Origin: Silene latifolia
Taxonomy: Eukaryota > Streptophyta > Magnoliopsida > Caryophyllales > Caryophyllaceae
DNA: 64,000 nt
NCBI RefSeq assembly: GCF_048544455.1
Contig: NC_133537.1
Coordinates: 148,220,058 to 148,284,057, forward strand
Direction of reading: 5' to 3'
Shown here: positions 44,706 through 56,579 of the stretch, one piece after another
Layout of the letters: every line of letters begins with the position of its first letter
Position numbering within the stretch: position 1 is the stretch's first letter
Translations under genes and position numbers: made by a program
Notes under the pieces: generated by a model
What the model saw: only the letters and a program-made list of their open reading frames with translations
Told to the model about the DNA's origin: nothing
Databases searched by the model: none

Positions 44706-46485
44706 ATGCCCAGGTCTAATAGGTGCGAGATTATTCCTTTTGATCCTGAACCAGAGAAGACTTTTCGCTACAGACGGAAATTTAATCAAGAAGTGGGTCA
44801 AGTAGAAGACTTGAGTATACTTGACGTCGAGACGGCGAGCTCAGCACGGTCAGCCGATCAGTCCTACGAAGAGGACGACATTCCTATTCCCGAGATCCCA
44901 GTCGAAACTGTTATTCCCGAGACTATCATCATGCCTACTCTAGCCAGTCACTCTGAGCCAACCTTAGCTTCTATCCCACAAGGATTTAAGCTGCCCACTA
45001 CTGACAATGGAACTTTTGAGATTCGGCCATCTTACATCAACTTGGTGGAACGAAATATGTTTGGAGGGGCAGCTGCTGAGGATCCCTGCGACACATATGG
45101 AGAAATTTGTCACCTACTGCTGTTCTATTCCTTTAATAGCTGGAGTGACACAAGATCTGGTTAAGCAAGTGCTCTTTCCTTTCTCTCTGAAAGATGGAGC
45201 TGCTGAGTGGTTTAGAGATCTGGATATGGAGAATGAAGGAATTACAGATTGGAATTCCTTAGCTCTTGCTTTTTATAAGAGGTACTTCCCGCCTCAGAAG
45301 ACTAATGCACTACGAAGTCAAATTACCAATTTCAAGCAAGGAGCTACTGAGGATTTGAATGAAGCTTGGATTCGCTTCAAATGTTTGGTCCGATCAGTTC
45401 CCCATCATGGTTTCCCTAAGTGGTTTCTTTGCAACCAGTTTTATAACGGGTTGTATGACGATCATCGAGCCCTTTTGGATTCTTCTACTAATGGGAGGTT
45501 TCAGGACAACACCAATGATGATAACGCGTGGAAGTTAATTGCTCAGATTGCCACCCATACTGCCAGGTATGGAAATCCTAGGGGAAGCACGCGAGGTACT
45601 GGTGTTGATAGTGCCCTTGCGGCACAGTGAGAGACTATTTCAGCTCATATTGCCGAGATAAAGACTACCCAACCATTGGGTAGTAAGGAGAGAGTTCATG
45701 CTATGAGTCAGCAAGTAGAGGAGTCTTGTGATAGATGCAGTTTAGACGGTCACAGTGCAGCTGATTGCATGAGCACATTGGAGCAGGTTAATGCCTTTCA
45801 GGCTTACAGACAAGGTGCACAAGGTACACCTTTCTCCAACTTTTACAATGAAAGAACGAAGGAGCATCCATTCCTTCAATGGTTTAGTCAGAATGTGCAA
45901 AACCCGCAGCAACTGCAACCGCAAAAGAATACTTATGTCCCTCCCAACAATTGTGATAATCAACCACAAGGGGGATATTAAAGGCAAAATCAAGGAGGCC
46001 AGCATTTTAACAATCAATATCAACAGCCTCCTCAACAAACTCCCCAACAAACTCCTCAACAAGCTCCGAACAATGAGATGGCAGCGTTGCGCAGTCTTTT
46101 GCAACAAACTTTGTCAATGCAGCAGAAGCAGACGACTCAAATTTCTGAGATGATTGCCCACAATAAGATGCTAGATAATCAGGTGGCTCATATGGCACTT
46201 CAAAACCCATCAAAACAGGCCGTGAGTCGTCCTCCTCAAGGTAAACAAGCACACGAGCAAGCAAATGTTATTCAGCTGAGTAGCGGTACTACATATGAAA
46301 ATCCCGACCTACAAAGCCTTAATAATGATGTGCCCACTGCTGATGATGAGGCACCTTTCATGCATCCCAAGGGATTGGGTAATTTGGAGCTTAGTGATGA
46401 TGAAAAAGAACCTGACGAAGTTGAAACACGAGCCGACGATAAAAGCAAAAAGAACGAGAAAGCTGAACCTGCTGAGGTTCCTTGA
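44706..46485 (+). pseudogene. Athila gag, degenerate
   Basis: The likely start is ATG 44706 (MPRSNRCEIIPFD). One frameshift lies near 45100. The remaining gag (GAAEWFRDLDMENEGITDWNSL, FYKRYFPPQKTNALRSQITNF, VPHHGFPKWFLCNQFYNGL) is in the frame of the rest of the polyprotein. Stops interrupt it at 45628-45630, 45979-45981 and 46483-46485. The zinc-knuckle position reads CDRCSLDGHSAADC near 45730. The Q-rich linker is at 46000-46100. Not functional as it stands. Confidence 0.82.
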
Positions 46486-46566
46486 TCGAGTCAGCCCAGG
46501 CTCGATCGAGGACCCAGTGTGCTCGATCGAGTCACCTCCAGGCTCGATCGAGGCACCTCCTCGATA
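46477..46566. promoter_or_regulatory. Phased CTCGATCGAG array inside the gag-protease reading frame
   Basis: Units start at 46481 (CTTGATCGAG, one mismatch), 46501, 46522, 46543 and 46560 (degenerate); spacing is 20, 21, 21, 17. The array lies in the linker between gag and protease. It is translated in the polyprotein frame as Ser-Ile-Glu type repeats, and its first unit contains the stop at 46483-46485. Confidence 0.78.
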
Positions 46567-47451
46567 GAAAACGGTGTTTCAAAACTTGATTCTAAGGTCA
46601 AGCAAGCCGAGCCCATTACTATTGCACTACCTTTTCCTCATCGGCAGCAAAAATCCAAGCTGGACAAGCAGTTCGGTAAGTTTATGGAGGTCGTGAAGAA
46701 TCTACAGGTAAGTGTTCCCTTCACTGAATTAATTACTCAAGTGCCGGCTTATGCAAAATTCATGAAGGAGATTTTGACAAGGAAGAGATCCTTTGATGCG
46801 GTGGAAACTATTGCTTACACTCAGAAGTGCAGTGCCATGTTGCCAATCAATTCACCGCCCAAATTAAAGGACCCAGGAAGCTTTTCTATCCCTTGTCATA
46901 TTGGTCATCTTGCTATTAGTAAAGCTCTTTGTGATTTAGAAGCTAGCGTCAGCGTTATGCCTTATTCTATTTGTAAGAAATTAAATATGGGTCCGTTGAC
47001 AGTTACTAATATGACACTGCAGATGGCCGATAGATCTGTTAAACACCCATTGGGGGTGTTGGAGGATGTTCCCGTTCGTATTGGGAAGTTTTTCATTCCC
47101 GTTGATTTCGTTGTCATGGATATGGCTGAAGACAACCAAATCCCTATCATTTTGGGCAGACCGTTCCTACACATTGCGGGGGCGGTTATAGATGTTAGGC
47201 AAGGGAGATTGACTTTAGCTATGGGGGATGATACAATTGTCTTTAACTTGGAAAAAGCATTAAAACATCCCATGATAGAAGAGACTTGTCATAGTATAGA
47301 TGTTGTTGATTTTACTATTGATGAGTGTCTTCCTATGTGTTTGGACAGGGATCCTCTGGAGATTGCCCTAGTCACGGATTCAGCTGATCAGACGGGTTCA
47401 TGGAGTCCAGAAGTTCATCGGATTGAGAAGCTTCTAACTAGAGAGGAATGA
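46519..47451 (+). pseudogene. Athila aspartic protease with altered active site
   Basis: The region reads PFPHRQQKSKLDKQFGKFM, then a retropepsin domain with IPCHIGHLAISKALCDLEAS and IPIILGRPFLHIAGAVIDV. The active-site triplet context is DLEAS, where the homologue at ~4490 has DLGAS, so the conserved glycine is replaced by glutamate. A stop at 47449-47451 separates it from RT in the same frame. Confidence 0.82.
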
Positions 47452-47472
47452 CCCCATCAAAGGGTATATAGT

Positions 47473-49257
47473 TTGGGTACTGCACCTAAGGTAACTGAGG
47501 TAAAGAAACCTGAACTAAAACCCCTTCCCTCTCATCTTAAGTATGAATTTCTTGATGACTGGGAAATGAACCCAGTGATTGTCAATGCTAGCCTAACTGA
47601 AGGTCAACTATCTGCTTTGTTGACTGTTTTGAGAACTCATAAAAAGGCCATTGGGTATAGCAGTGATGATCTGAAAGGTATTAGTCCTGATTTTGGTATG
47701 CACCGTATTCATTTGGAAGAAGGCCACAAGCCTAGTGCACAGGGTCAGAGACGATTAAATCCTCCAATGCAGGAGGTGGTGAGAAAAGAGGTACATAAAT
47801 TACTTGATGCTGGTATTATCTACTCTATATCTGATTCTAAATGGGCCAGTCCTGTCCAAGTTGTACCTAAGAATGATAAGGATGAATTGATTGCTACTAG
47901 ACTTGTTACAGGGTGGAGGATGTGCATTGACTATAGGAAGTTGAACACAGCTACTAAGAAAGACCATTTCCCACTTCCTTACATTGACCAAATGTTAGAG
48001 AGACTAGCATGTCATAGTTATTTCTGTTACCTAGATGGCTACTCCGGTTTCTTTCAGATACCCATTCATCTTGACGATTAGGAAAAGACCACTTTCACTT
48101 GTCCATATGGTGTATTTGCCTATAGGAGGATGCCTTTTGGTTTATGTAACGCTCCTGCTACTTTTCAGCGTTGTATGATGGCCATATTTTCTGATTACAT
48201 AGAGTCTATCATGGAAGTCTTTATGGATGATTTCAGTGTGTATGGTACTGATTTTGATGTTTGCTTGAGAAACTTGACTAAGGTTTTGCAGCACAGTGAG
48301 GAGAGTAACCTTGTTCTCAACTGGGAGAAGTGTCACTTCATGGTTACTGAAGGGGTGGTACTCGGTCACTTGGTGTCAGGTAAGGGTATTCAGGTGGACA
48401 AAGCTAAGGTTGAGGTAATTGAGCAACTCCCGTACCCGGTTAATGTTAAAAGCGTGCGTAGTTTTCTTGGTCATGCAGGGTTCTATCGCCGCTTTATTAA
48501 GGATTTCTCTAAAATTGCTCAACCTCCAACTCGGCTTCTTCATAAAGATACACCTTTTGTGTTTACTGACGAGTGTGTTAAAGCCTTTGACAGGATTAAA
48601 CAAGCTCTTATCTCAGCTCCCATAATCCGATCACCGGATTGGAGCCTTCCTTTTGAGATTATGTGTGACGCTAGTGACTATGCCATTGGAGCTGTTTCGG
48701 GGCAGCGTAAAGATAAGGTGTTACATGCCATTTACTACGCAAGTAAGACTCTTGATGATGCGCAGATCAACTATGCTACTACGGAGAAGGAGCTTCTTGC
48801 AGTTGTCTATTCCTTAGACAAATTTAGAGCTTATCTTGTTGGTTCTAAAGTTATTGTTCATACTGACCATGCAGCTTTAAAATATCTTTTAACCAAACAG
48901 GAGGCTAAACCTAGACTTATTAGATGGATTTTGTTGTTACAAGAATTTGATTTAGAAATCCGTGATACGTCTGGTGTTGAGAATGTTGTTGCAGATCATT
49001 TGTCCAGATTGAGATTTTCAGGAAGAGAGATTTTGCCCATCGATGACTCTTTTCCAGATGACCGCCTTCTAGCCGTAGCTGCAAATACCCCATGGTTTGC
49101 AGATTATGCCAATTATTTGGTAGGAGGTACGATTCCTCTTGATTTGTCTTACCGGCAGAAGAAGAGATTTCTGCATGATGTGAAGCGATATTTCTGGGAC
49201 GATCCATATCTATTACGGGAGTGCGCAGACGGTATTTACAGACGATGTATTCCATAG
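47473..49257 (+). pseudogene. Athila reverse transcriptase and RNase H
   Basis: RT motifs in order are [72 protein letters not shown] and the catalytic FMDD ([11 protein letters not shown]) near 48225. RNase H follows with [43 protein letters not shown] and VVADHLSRL. Stops are at 48079-48081 (between YSGFFQIPIHLDD and EKTTF) and 49255-49257. All parts lie in one frame without indels. Confidence 0.87.
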
Positions 49258-50340
49258 GGTGAGGTACGTGCCATCCTTTCTCATTGTCATTCTTCTTTTT
49301 ATGGTGGTCATCATGGTCCTTCTAGGACATTTTCTAAGGTAATGCAATCGGGTTTTTATTGGCCTACTATCTTAAAGGATGCTACTAATTTTGTCCGTTC
49401 TTGTGATGCATGTCAAAGAACGGGTAATATCTCGCAAAATCATGAGATGCCTCAAAATGGAATCTTAGAAGTTGAGATTTTTGATGTTTGGGGTATTGAT
49501 TACCAAGGGCCGTTCCCTACTTCTCATGGGAAACGGTATATATTAGTAGTTGTAGATTATGTTTCTAAATGGGTGGAGGCAATTGCCACCCCCACTTGTG
49601 ATGATAAATCTGTTGTTAAGATGTTTTAGAAATTTATCTTTCCGCGGTTTGGGATGCCTCGCGCGGTGATCAGTGATGGAGGAAAGCATTTCAATGAACG
49701 TCATCTTAATTCTCTTTTGAAGAAATATGGCGTTACACACCGCAGAGGACTGGCTTATCATCCTAAAACCAGTGGACAAGTAGAGGTTTCTAACAGAGAG
49801 CTGAAATAGATCTTGGAAAAGGTAGTAAGCAAGAACAAAAAGGATTGGAGTCGGAAGCTAGATGACACCTTGTGGGCTTACCGTACTGCATTCAAGACGC
49901 CGATTGGAGCATCACCTTACCGTCTAGTCTATGGCAAATCTTGCCATTTACCTGTGGAGCTTGAGTACAAGGCTATGTGGGCCATAAAGGAGCTGAATAT
50001 GGATCCCTCACTGGCGGGTGAGAAACGACTGATGCAGTTGAATGAGCTCGATGAATTTCGACTGCATGCCTATGATAGTGCTCGAGTGTACAAGGAGCGA
50101 ACGAAGAAGTGGCATGACAAGCATATTTTGCAAAGAGAACTTCATATTGGTGAGAAATTTCTCTTATTTAACTCTCGTTTGCGTTTGTTTCCAGATAAGA
50201 TGAGGAGTAGATGGTCTGGACCGTTCACTGTTGCTGATGTGAACAAATTTGGGTCAGTTACACTGCAAACTGACAAAGGAGAGACCTTCAAAGTGAATGG
50301 GACTGAAAGTCTACTAAGAAGGAGTTCATGTTGGGGGTAA
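49258..50340 (+). pseudogene. Athila integrase
   Basis: The zinc-binding H2C2 domain covers [16 protein letters not shown] and [11 protein letters not shown]. The catalytic core contains [37 protein letters not shown] and the [16 protein letters not shown] block, giving D, D and E in order. The C-terminal domain includes [24 protein letters not shown] shortened at both sides, [13 protein letters not shown] and FKVNG. Stops lie at 49627-49629 and 49807-49809. The end at 50340 looks natural. Confidence 0.87.
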
Positions 50341-51433
50341 TAGAGGCTCTTGACCTCTTTATCATTGATTCTTCTTGCTGATGAAGAATTACGGTCGTGC
50401 GGGACCGCAAAACCAGCGCTACCGAGAGGCAGCTCGGATATTGTAATTTATTAATTTGTAATTAGGATTTAAATTTAATTTTTGCATTTACATTTATGTT
50501 TTCCTTGAATTTTGAGAGATGAGAGGAGGGATTTTCATATGATTTCTAAGTATTTTGTGCAGAATTTGACGAAATTTGAAGTTAGGAATAACAAAGAACG
50601 AAAAAGGACGCCAGCAGCAGGTTCCTCGATCGAGTCAGGCTGGGCTCGATCGAGGCACCAACATGCTCGATCGAGTGCAAGTGGGGCTCGATCGAGGCAC
50701 CAAGAGATGAATTAAAATCATGTTAAAACGAAAGTTGGGTAGTCCTGATTTTGGTTCCTCGATCGAGTCACCTCAGGCTCGATCGAGGCACCTAATTGAA
50801 CTGGGTTCCGCGTTTTTCCAAACCGGTTTTATGCATTATTTGTTCTTAATATTTCCAATTTCTTTCTTCATTCCGTCATTCTTATTGCTATTTCACCTGC
50901 ACTACTCCCCTTTCTCTCTTAATTCTTCATCATTCATCATCAAATCTCTCTTAAAACTTGGGTTTATTTGCTTATTAAGTGCTTACATCAATCTCTTGTG
51001 CTTATTTTTGCGGTTTCTTTGCTCTATTTGCTAAGGTAAGTCCCGATTTGTTCTATTTTTTTCCCGGAAAATCTGAAATTTCTTGCTTAAAACTTGAGTT
51101 TATTGCTTTGAATCTTCCATTGCTCATATACAATTGCTATTTCCTTGCTTTTTAACCCTTTATTTGTTGAATTTCATGCCTAATTTGCTAATTTGGGAAT
51201 TAGGGTCTTTCACAATCCGGGTTGAAATTATGCATTAATTGGTTAGAAATTGTGTTGTTATGCTTGGAATCTTCATTATTTGATATATAATCATGTTCCC
51301 CTAGCTTTTTGGATGGTTTACTTGTGATTTTCGGTCTTAAAACATGATTTTTCGACCCATATTTGCCAAAAAACGGGACTGTTTTTGCCTTTTGATTGGG
51401 GGTATGATTGTATACTTGTCTATTTTGCAGATA
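50341..51433 (+). other. Spacer between integrase and env-like ORF
   Basis: It is noncoding apart from arrays described separately. A pyrimidine-rich stretch ends in TATTTTGCAG at 51430, an acceptor-like site just before the env-like ATG. A possible donor GGTAAGTC is at 51035. These would allow splicing of a subgenomic RNA, but this is only inferred. Confidence 0.45.
50621..50793. promoter_or_regulatory. Phased CTCGATCGAG arrays upstream of the env-like ORF
   Basis: Four perfect units start at 50625, 50645, 50666 and 50687 (spacing 20, 21, 21). After a 50 bp gap two more start at 50758 and 50778 (spacing 20). Each group opens with GGTTCCTCG and closes with CGAGGCACC, as in the LTR array. The arrays lie 640-810 bp before the env-like start codon. 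Confidence 0.83.
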
Positions 51434-53598
51434 ATGTCGTCTACTAGGCAAGGAAACAAGAGGACACGGGAGAGAAGCGCTCCCATTCGTCAACCCGAGG
51501 TGATACCCGAGGTAGTGGAGTCTTCCGAGGAGGAGGACTTATCTCCTTTTGATGATTATCCTTTTGTTGAGTTCCGTGACAAGGAACAAAGGGACAGGTT
51601 CGAATTTTTGATGACAAAATCCATGAGTGCTACTAGATGTGTGGATAGAAAAATTTTACGAACCTTGAAGATTGATGATACTATGTTAGGCATGTTCGTT
51701 GACAGGGGCGTAGCCAGTAGAGTAGCATGGGGTAGCGCTCGCTACCCCAAATCTAGAAAAATTCTTAAGGAAGACGATATTCTGCAACCCCAAATATTGT
51801 CCAGTACAGTTAAAATAGGTTAAAGGTCATATTATACACATGAGTGTGCTTGTGGCCTGGTGGTGGAGTTGTTGTCTTCTACCAAGTGATCATGTGTTCA
51901 AAGCCTGTCAAAAGCATTTTCTCTTTCTTTGTGAGTCATTATAAGGAATGTAAATATTTAGTTTTAAATAGTAATATCTATTTATTTTCCAACATATTTA
52001 CGGTCATCACTTAGTAACTTTGTCCCAAAAATCCAAAGATGGGTAGCCTAAAAAAAACTCCGTATATGTTCTTATGTTCTCGCTTCTTTTAATAGAAACA
52101 ATATCACTAAAAAAAAAAATTCGCTACCCCATATTAAAAATCCTGGCTCCGCCTCTGTTCATTGAGATTGGTTTACAAGGTCTTTTTCTGCTTCATGAGT
52201 TGTCTTACCCTGCACTAACCCTTAAGTTTTTGAGCTCATATGCCTACTTCCCCAGTGACCACCTTATTCGGTTTAGGTTGCTCAACGTGGAGCGGTTTTT
52301 GACTTTTGACCGTCTTTCAGAAATCCTGGGGATTGATAAACACACTGATGGTGATTTATATAATGCTAGTGGGATGTCTGCAATCCGATACTTTCCCTTG
52401 TTTACTGGCTATGCGGATGCAGATGTTAGTAGTATGTCTTTGTTGGATGTCCAACATGTCTGTCTTCGATTGTTTCTACGGTATTTGAGTTACTTACTTT
52501 ATGGGAGGCACGACAAGAGCAAGGCCTCCACCATTGAGGTCTTGATTCTTGCTAGTTACCTAAACCCTTATCGGGAAAGGACATTCCAGTTTTCTCCCCC
52601 TGCTCTTGTGTGCTCTACCTTTGACCGTATGATCGGGAGATATGGGAACCTAGATTGTGGTGCCCTCATCACTAGGATTGCTCGGGTTGTATGTGATTTT
52701 CAGGGAGATGACCCTTACGAGCCTATGGACGACCATGAGCCCTTAGCTGATGACGATCACTTGTGTTATGATATATCTTACATTGACATTAGGAATGGGA
52801 AGGACCATTACTGGAAGGTCCAGGGTCAGTTTTACATGCTTCTGCCGTGTGAACGTTTGCCGGCTGTGGACCCTCTTGAGGAGAGTACAGCTAGGGAGAG
52901 ACCCCCCACCTGTCACTTATCTGATTCCCCAGGATCTCTTGGTCACTTTTTCCAGTTCCAGTACTACTACTACTACTACTGGTGGGCGTCGGAGACGTCG
53001 CCAGCCTGCCACCCACTTGCCTGGCTCTTTTCATCCCGCTCCTCCTCCTCCACCTTCTACAGCCTATCCTACCCAGGGTTATCACTTTGACCCAGTCCTT
53101 GAGAGAGAGGTGAGGATTCATCAGGGCATTAACGCCGCATTGACTGAGCGGCGTATGTAGGAGCAGATGGAGGCTATGACTCTTGCTGCAGGTGGACAGT
53201 ACACAGGCACTTCTTTTAGCCCCTACACCACACCTGGTGATGATAGCCGTGTCTTCCATATTTTTGGAGTGACTCCTGCCGAGTTTGGACAGTTTAGTAC
53301 TGATTATGGTGCTTTGGGTCGTCCTTTCTACACTCCAGTCCGTCCCCATCAGCCTTCTTCTATTTTTCCCGAGGATGTGGGTGTCCCTTTATCACAGCGT
53401 GGGCAGTTTGGTCAGTTTGTAACTTCTACTTCTGCTGTAGCAGCTTTCCCAGGGGGTGGCCATTCTAGAGGTCGTGGTAGACAAGGTGGCCGTTTTAGAG
53501 GTCGTGGTACCCCTGCTCCTGACCCTGAGCTGTTGTCTTTGTATGCTGAGATTGAGGATTTTGGTGAAGCTAACCTTGATGATCATGGAGCCCAGTAG
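51434..53598 (+). pseudogene. Athila-type 3' ORF ('env-like'), split by a MITE and frameshifted
   Basis: ATG 51434 (MSSTRQGNKRTRERSAP) begins four bases after TTTTGCAG. The core follows the family pattern: SATRCVDRKILRTLKI, then after the MITE SYPALTLKFLSSYAYF, FRLLNVERFLTFDRLSEILGI and LLDVQHVCLRLFLRYLSYLLY. A frame change occurs near 52890 and a stop lies at 53158-53160. The last section ends with an Arg-Gly-rich stretch (SRGRGRQGGRFRGRGT) resembling an RGG box. It shows no signal peptide or membrane segment, which argues against an envelope role and for nucleic-acid binding. Confidence 0.78.
51703..52157. mobile_element. hAT-like MITE inserted in the env-like ORF
   Basis: Ends are CAGGGGCGTAGCCAG and the reverse complement of CTGGCTCCGCCTCTG, a common plant hAT-type terminus. 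The flanking 8 bp duplication is TTCGTTGA/TTCATTGA (51695-51702, 52158-52165), one mismatch. It is 455 bp and encodes no transposase. Confidence 0.82.
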
Positions 53599-53851
53599 TG
53601 ACAGCTGGTCACTACATCCCTCTCTTTCCAGCTGGTTTGGGGGAGGCTACTGCATTACAGCTGGTATTATCTTTCCTGTTTTTGTTTTATTGCATTTTTT
53701 TCCCCTCTTCCCTTTGTTAGTTGTGTCCCATAGGTTGCTGGATTTTTGTGTGATTGCTATGCTGTAGGCGTCACAATGAGGACACTGTGACATTTAGGTT
53801 TGGGGGAGAGTGTTTATTTCGTTTATTTCTGTTGTGTGTTTTATTTATTGT
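53599..53851 (+). other. Start of the Athila 3' noncoding region
   Basis: Contains AATGAGGACACTGTGACA and GGTTTGGGGGAGAGTG, a PPT-like G tract after the env-like ORF. It is cut by the insertion at 53852; the preceding ATTGT is the target duplication. Confidence 0.5.
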
Positions 53852-55124
53852 TGTAACACCCCCATATTTAGAGGAGCCTTAACTAGGCCTTCCTTAACAT
53901 ATAAGGGCGTTACCATCTCGGTTGCCCGAGGATAGTAATTATCAAATGTCGATAAGAGAACTATTATGTTATATTACAAGTGATTTAAACCAACAAACGA
54001 TATAAAGATACAACTCAAAGCTACACTCTAAAGCAATCGAATCTCATGAAGACTCATCCCTGCCCGGACTCCAGCTATCAACAACATCAACACCTGCTAA
54101 GACCGACTGCTCACCATAAGGGATCACAACAGACACATAACAAACAAACAACCACACAAGGTCAATACTGAGATAAGATACGACAACAACAACATAGCTA
54201 CCAACACGACACGACACTATCAATCTCACACACAATCACAATAATCCAAGCAACCTCTGTCACTGACTGTCCACTGGACCAGCCCTGCCAGTGGGGGACC
54301 GCAGCCGTTCCCACCTAAGCCCCGCTCATCATATCGAGCGATAACCCTGTCCATTAATGTGCACATCCCTCCTGTGGCGGGTTCCACAGGAGGCGAAACT
54401 AGGGCGTGAAGCCACTCCCGCAAATGACCCCACTCAGCCGAGAACGCATCTCGAGAACCAGAGACAAACAATCACAATCACCGCCGTCACAATACAAATA
54501 CGATATTAAACAATCACAATACAACCACAACAACCGACACACTAGACTATCTACAGAAACTGAGTAGGCGAACCTACCTTTAAGCAACTGCAACCAATCC
54601 ATGCCGACATACAACATATCCAGCAATCAAGCAATGCCTATAACCACAATACAATCTTCTATTACTATCAAGTAAACCCTAACTGCAAAGATGAGGACAC
54701 GGATGATGATTATGACATACCTATAAGGAGAAACCCGGCAAAAGACCGCTACCCGACTCAAGTGACGCTCTCCTAAGGTACAAGGATCTTCAAAAGGCTT
54801 CCATGGAGGTTTCATGGTGAAGGGAAGGGAAAGAGGCGACTGAAGGATAGGAGGAAAGTGGCGGAAATAATATGCGGATATAACAAAACGCGATTAAAAA
54901 CCCTCGCTTAAAACTCGATACTCGATCGAGTACCAAACATACTCGATCGAGTGGCCCCCTACTCGATCGAGTAACCTAGCTACTCGATCGAATAGCCTCT
55001 ACTCTATCGAGTACCATTCATAACTCGTAACCCAAGATAGTTTTGGCACGCATTTCTAAGACTATTCCCGCTCCCAAGGTCAGTCAACGCTGGTCAAAGG
55101 GTCTTTAAAAGGGCGAGTATTACA
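53852..55124 (-). repeat. 3' LTR of the minus-strand element (1273 bp)
   Basis: Direct repeat of 60451-61722. It contains the palindrome array 54920-55012 near its internal end. The short minus-strand ORFs in it are repeated in the other LTR and are not genes. Confidence 0.92.
54920..55012. promoter_or_regulatory. Phased ACTCGATCGAGT array (LTR)
   Basis: Five 12-mers start at 54920, 54941, 54961, 54982 and 55001 (spacing 21, 20, 21, 19). The first three are perfect ACTCGATCGAGT; the last two have one changed base each. Confidence 0.85.
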
Positions 55125-55165
55125 GTCTTCCCCCCTTAAAAGAACTTCGTCCCCGAAGTTCAACT
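55125..55165 (-). other. Polypurine tract with adjacent hairpin
   Basis: The minus strand reads GAACTTCGGGGACGAAGTTC (an 8 bp stem hairpin), then TTTTAAGGGGGGAAGAC and the LTR. This is the normal 3' end of Tekay/Del-like elements. Confidence 0.75.
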
Positions 55166-55720
55166 CACTCATCTTAACGCACAAGACACGGGAAAACACG
55201 CCATCACCATTCTTCCTACTCAAGTCATTACTCCCCGGAAATACCATCCCCCATGTCATCATCATCACCGTCTAACGTTCTATTCAAACCGACTCTTACA
55301 ACTATCATGCAAACATTGTCATCATCAACTGTCACTCTATACGTATACCTCTACTCTTACAAACTTTCATATATAAAATATCAACCTCGCAATACAAATC
55401 AGCACAAACAACCATCACCCATCATATGATAACAACTATCAACCCGAAACATATCTCCTGTCAACTTCATACCGCACAACTAATACCACCATGTTACTTA
55501 ACAACGCGATTCTATTACGCCACGTTGCACCACAACTATCTCCTTATGACTGTCTTTTAAAACATACTATCACATTCACTTTAATGAACTAAAGTAACTA
55601 CTTACACTTCATATAAGTAATGTGATCAAAGTACTATAAAATTTTGTAATTAAACAACAAAACATTATAAACGAACAACAACATAACTTCAAAATTAGCC
55701 TTTTTATTTTGCGACATTAC

Positions 55721-55765
55721 TCTTCCCCTCTAAAAAGGAACTTCGTCCCCGAAGTTCAACACCAA
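55721..55765 (-). other. Second copy of the hairpin and polypurine tract
   Basis: The same hairpin, GAACTTCGGGGACGAAGTTC, is followed by a slightly changed tract (CTTTTTAGAGGGGAAGA), about 590 bp upstream of the true one. No LTR follows it. Confidence 0.65.
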
Positions 55766-56181
55766 AAATTACAACACATATTACCTATTTTTTGCTTCAT
55801 AACATGAATTAGAAACATATTATTTATTATGGGCATTACTCGCTAAGCATATACTCGTTAAATTATAAATCATACACAAACCACCGGAATAACTAGCCGC
55901 CGTCGATAAAGCACGTTAATATCGTATGCACAAACGTATGAAGAGATGTAACTTCAATGGATCAATAGTAATATGGCATATGTAATATTAAAACAACAAG
56001 AAACCGTCACCACTTCACTACTTTTTACAAATATGCATGTAAAACCGAAACTCGACTTCCAATATATGAACTTAACGGTTCATAGGTGTTACTACGCACT
56101 AATAACTACATTAAACATCAAACTTGCAATTATAAAACAATTGCACACTTTTAATTTTCGAAAACCTCCTGTAACAGTGCT

Positions 56182-56330
56182 ACTCGATCGAGTATGTAAT
56201 GATACTCGATCGAGTGCCATGCTACTCGATCGAGTGTCTTGGCTACTCGATCGAGTAGCCCAAAGATTAGAATGCTTTTTATCTCTCTTTCCTGCAGCTA
56301 CTCGATAGAGTACGGGGTACTCTGTCGAGT
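56182..56330. promoter_or_regulatory. Phased ACTCGATCGAGT array after the env-like ORF
   Basis: Four perfect units start at 56182, 56204, 56224 and 56245 (spacing 22, 20, 21). Two degenerate units follow at 56300 and 56319. The array lies 3' of the ORF in its own transcription sense. Confidence 0.83.
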
Positions 56331-56579
56331 ACCTACAGGCCAAACTGCCTTATAAAACTTGTCATAAATCAACATACATATACATAGTCGTCATATAACT
56401 CGAGTCGGGATGACTCCCCGACTCCCAACATCCTGCAACAAGGTCACAATATCAAATCCGACCTTATGGCCAACAATACAAGTCCATAAACCAAGTCTCA
56501 ACGAAAACAACTACCAACATCTAACAATGCTACCAACATCTAAAACCAACGACCATAAAGAAAGATAAAACAAGGAGCA

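Noticed and set aside
54044-54815. Several ORFs on the minus strand, repeated at 60824-61413
   Set aside because: They lie wholly within the two LTRs, carry substitutions between copies and have no family features.
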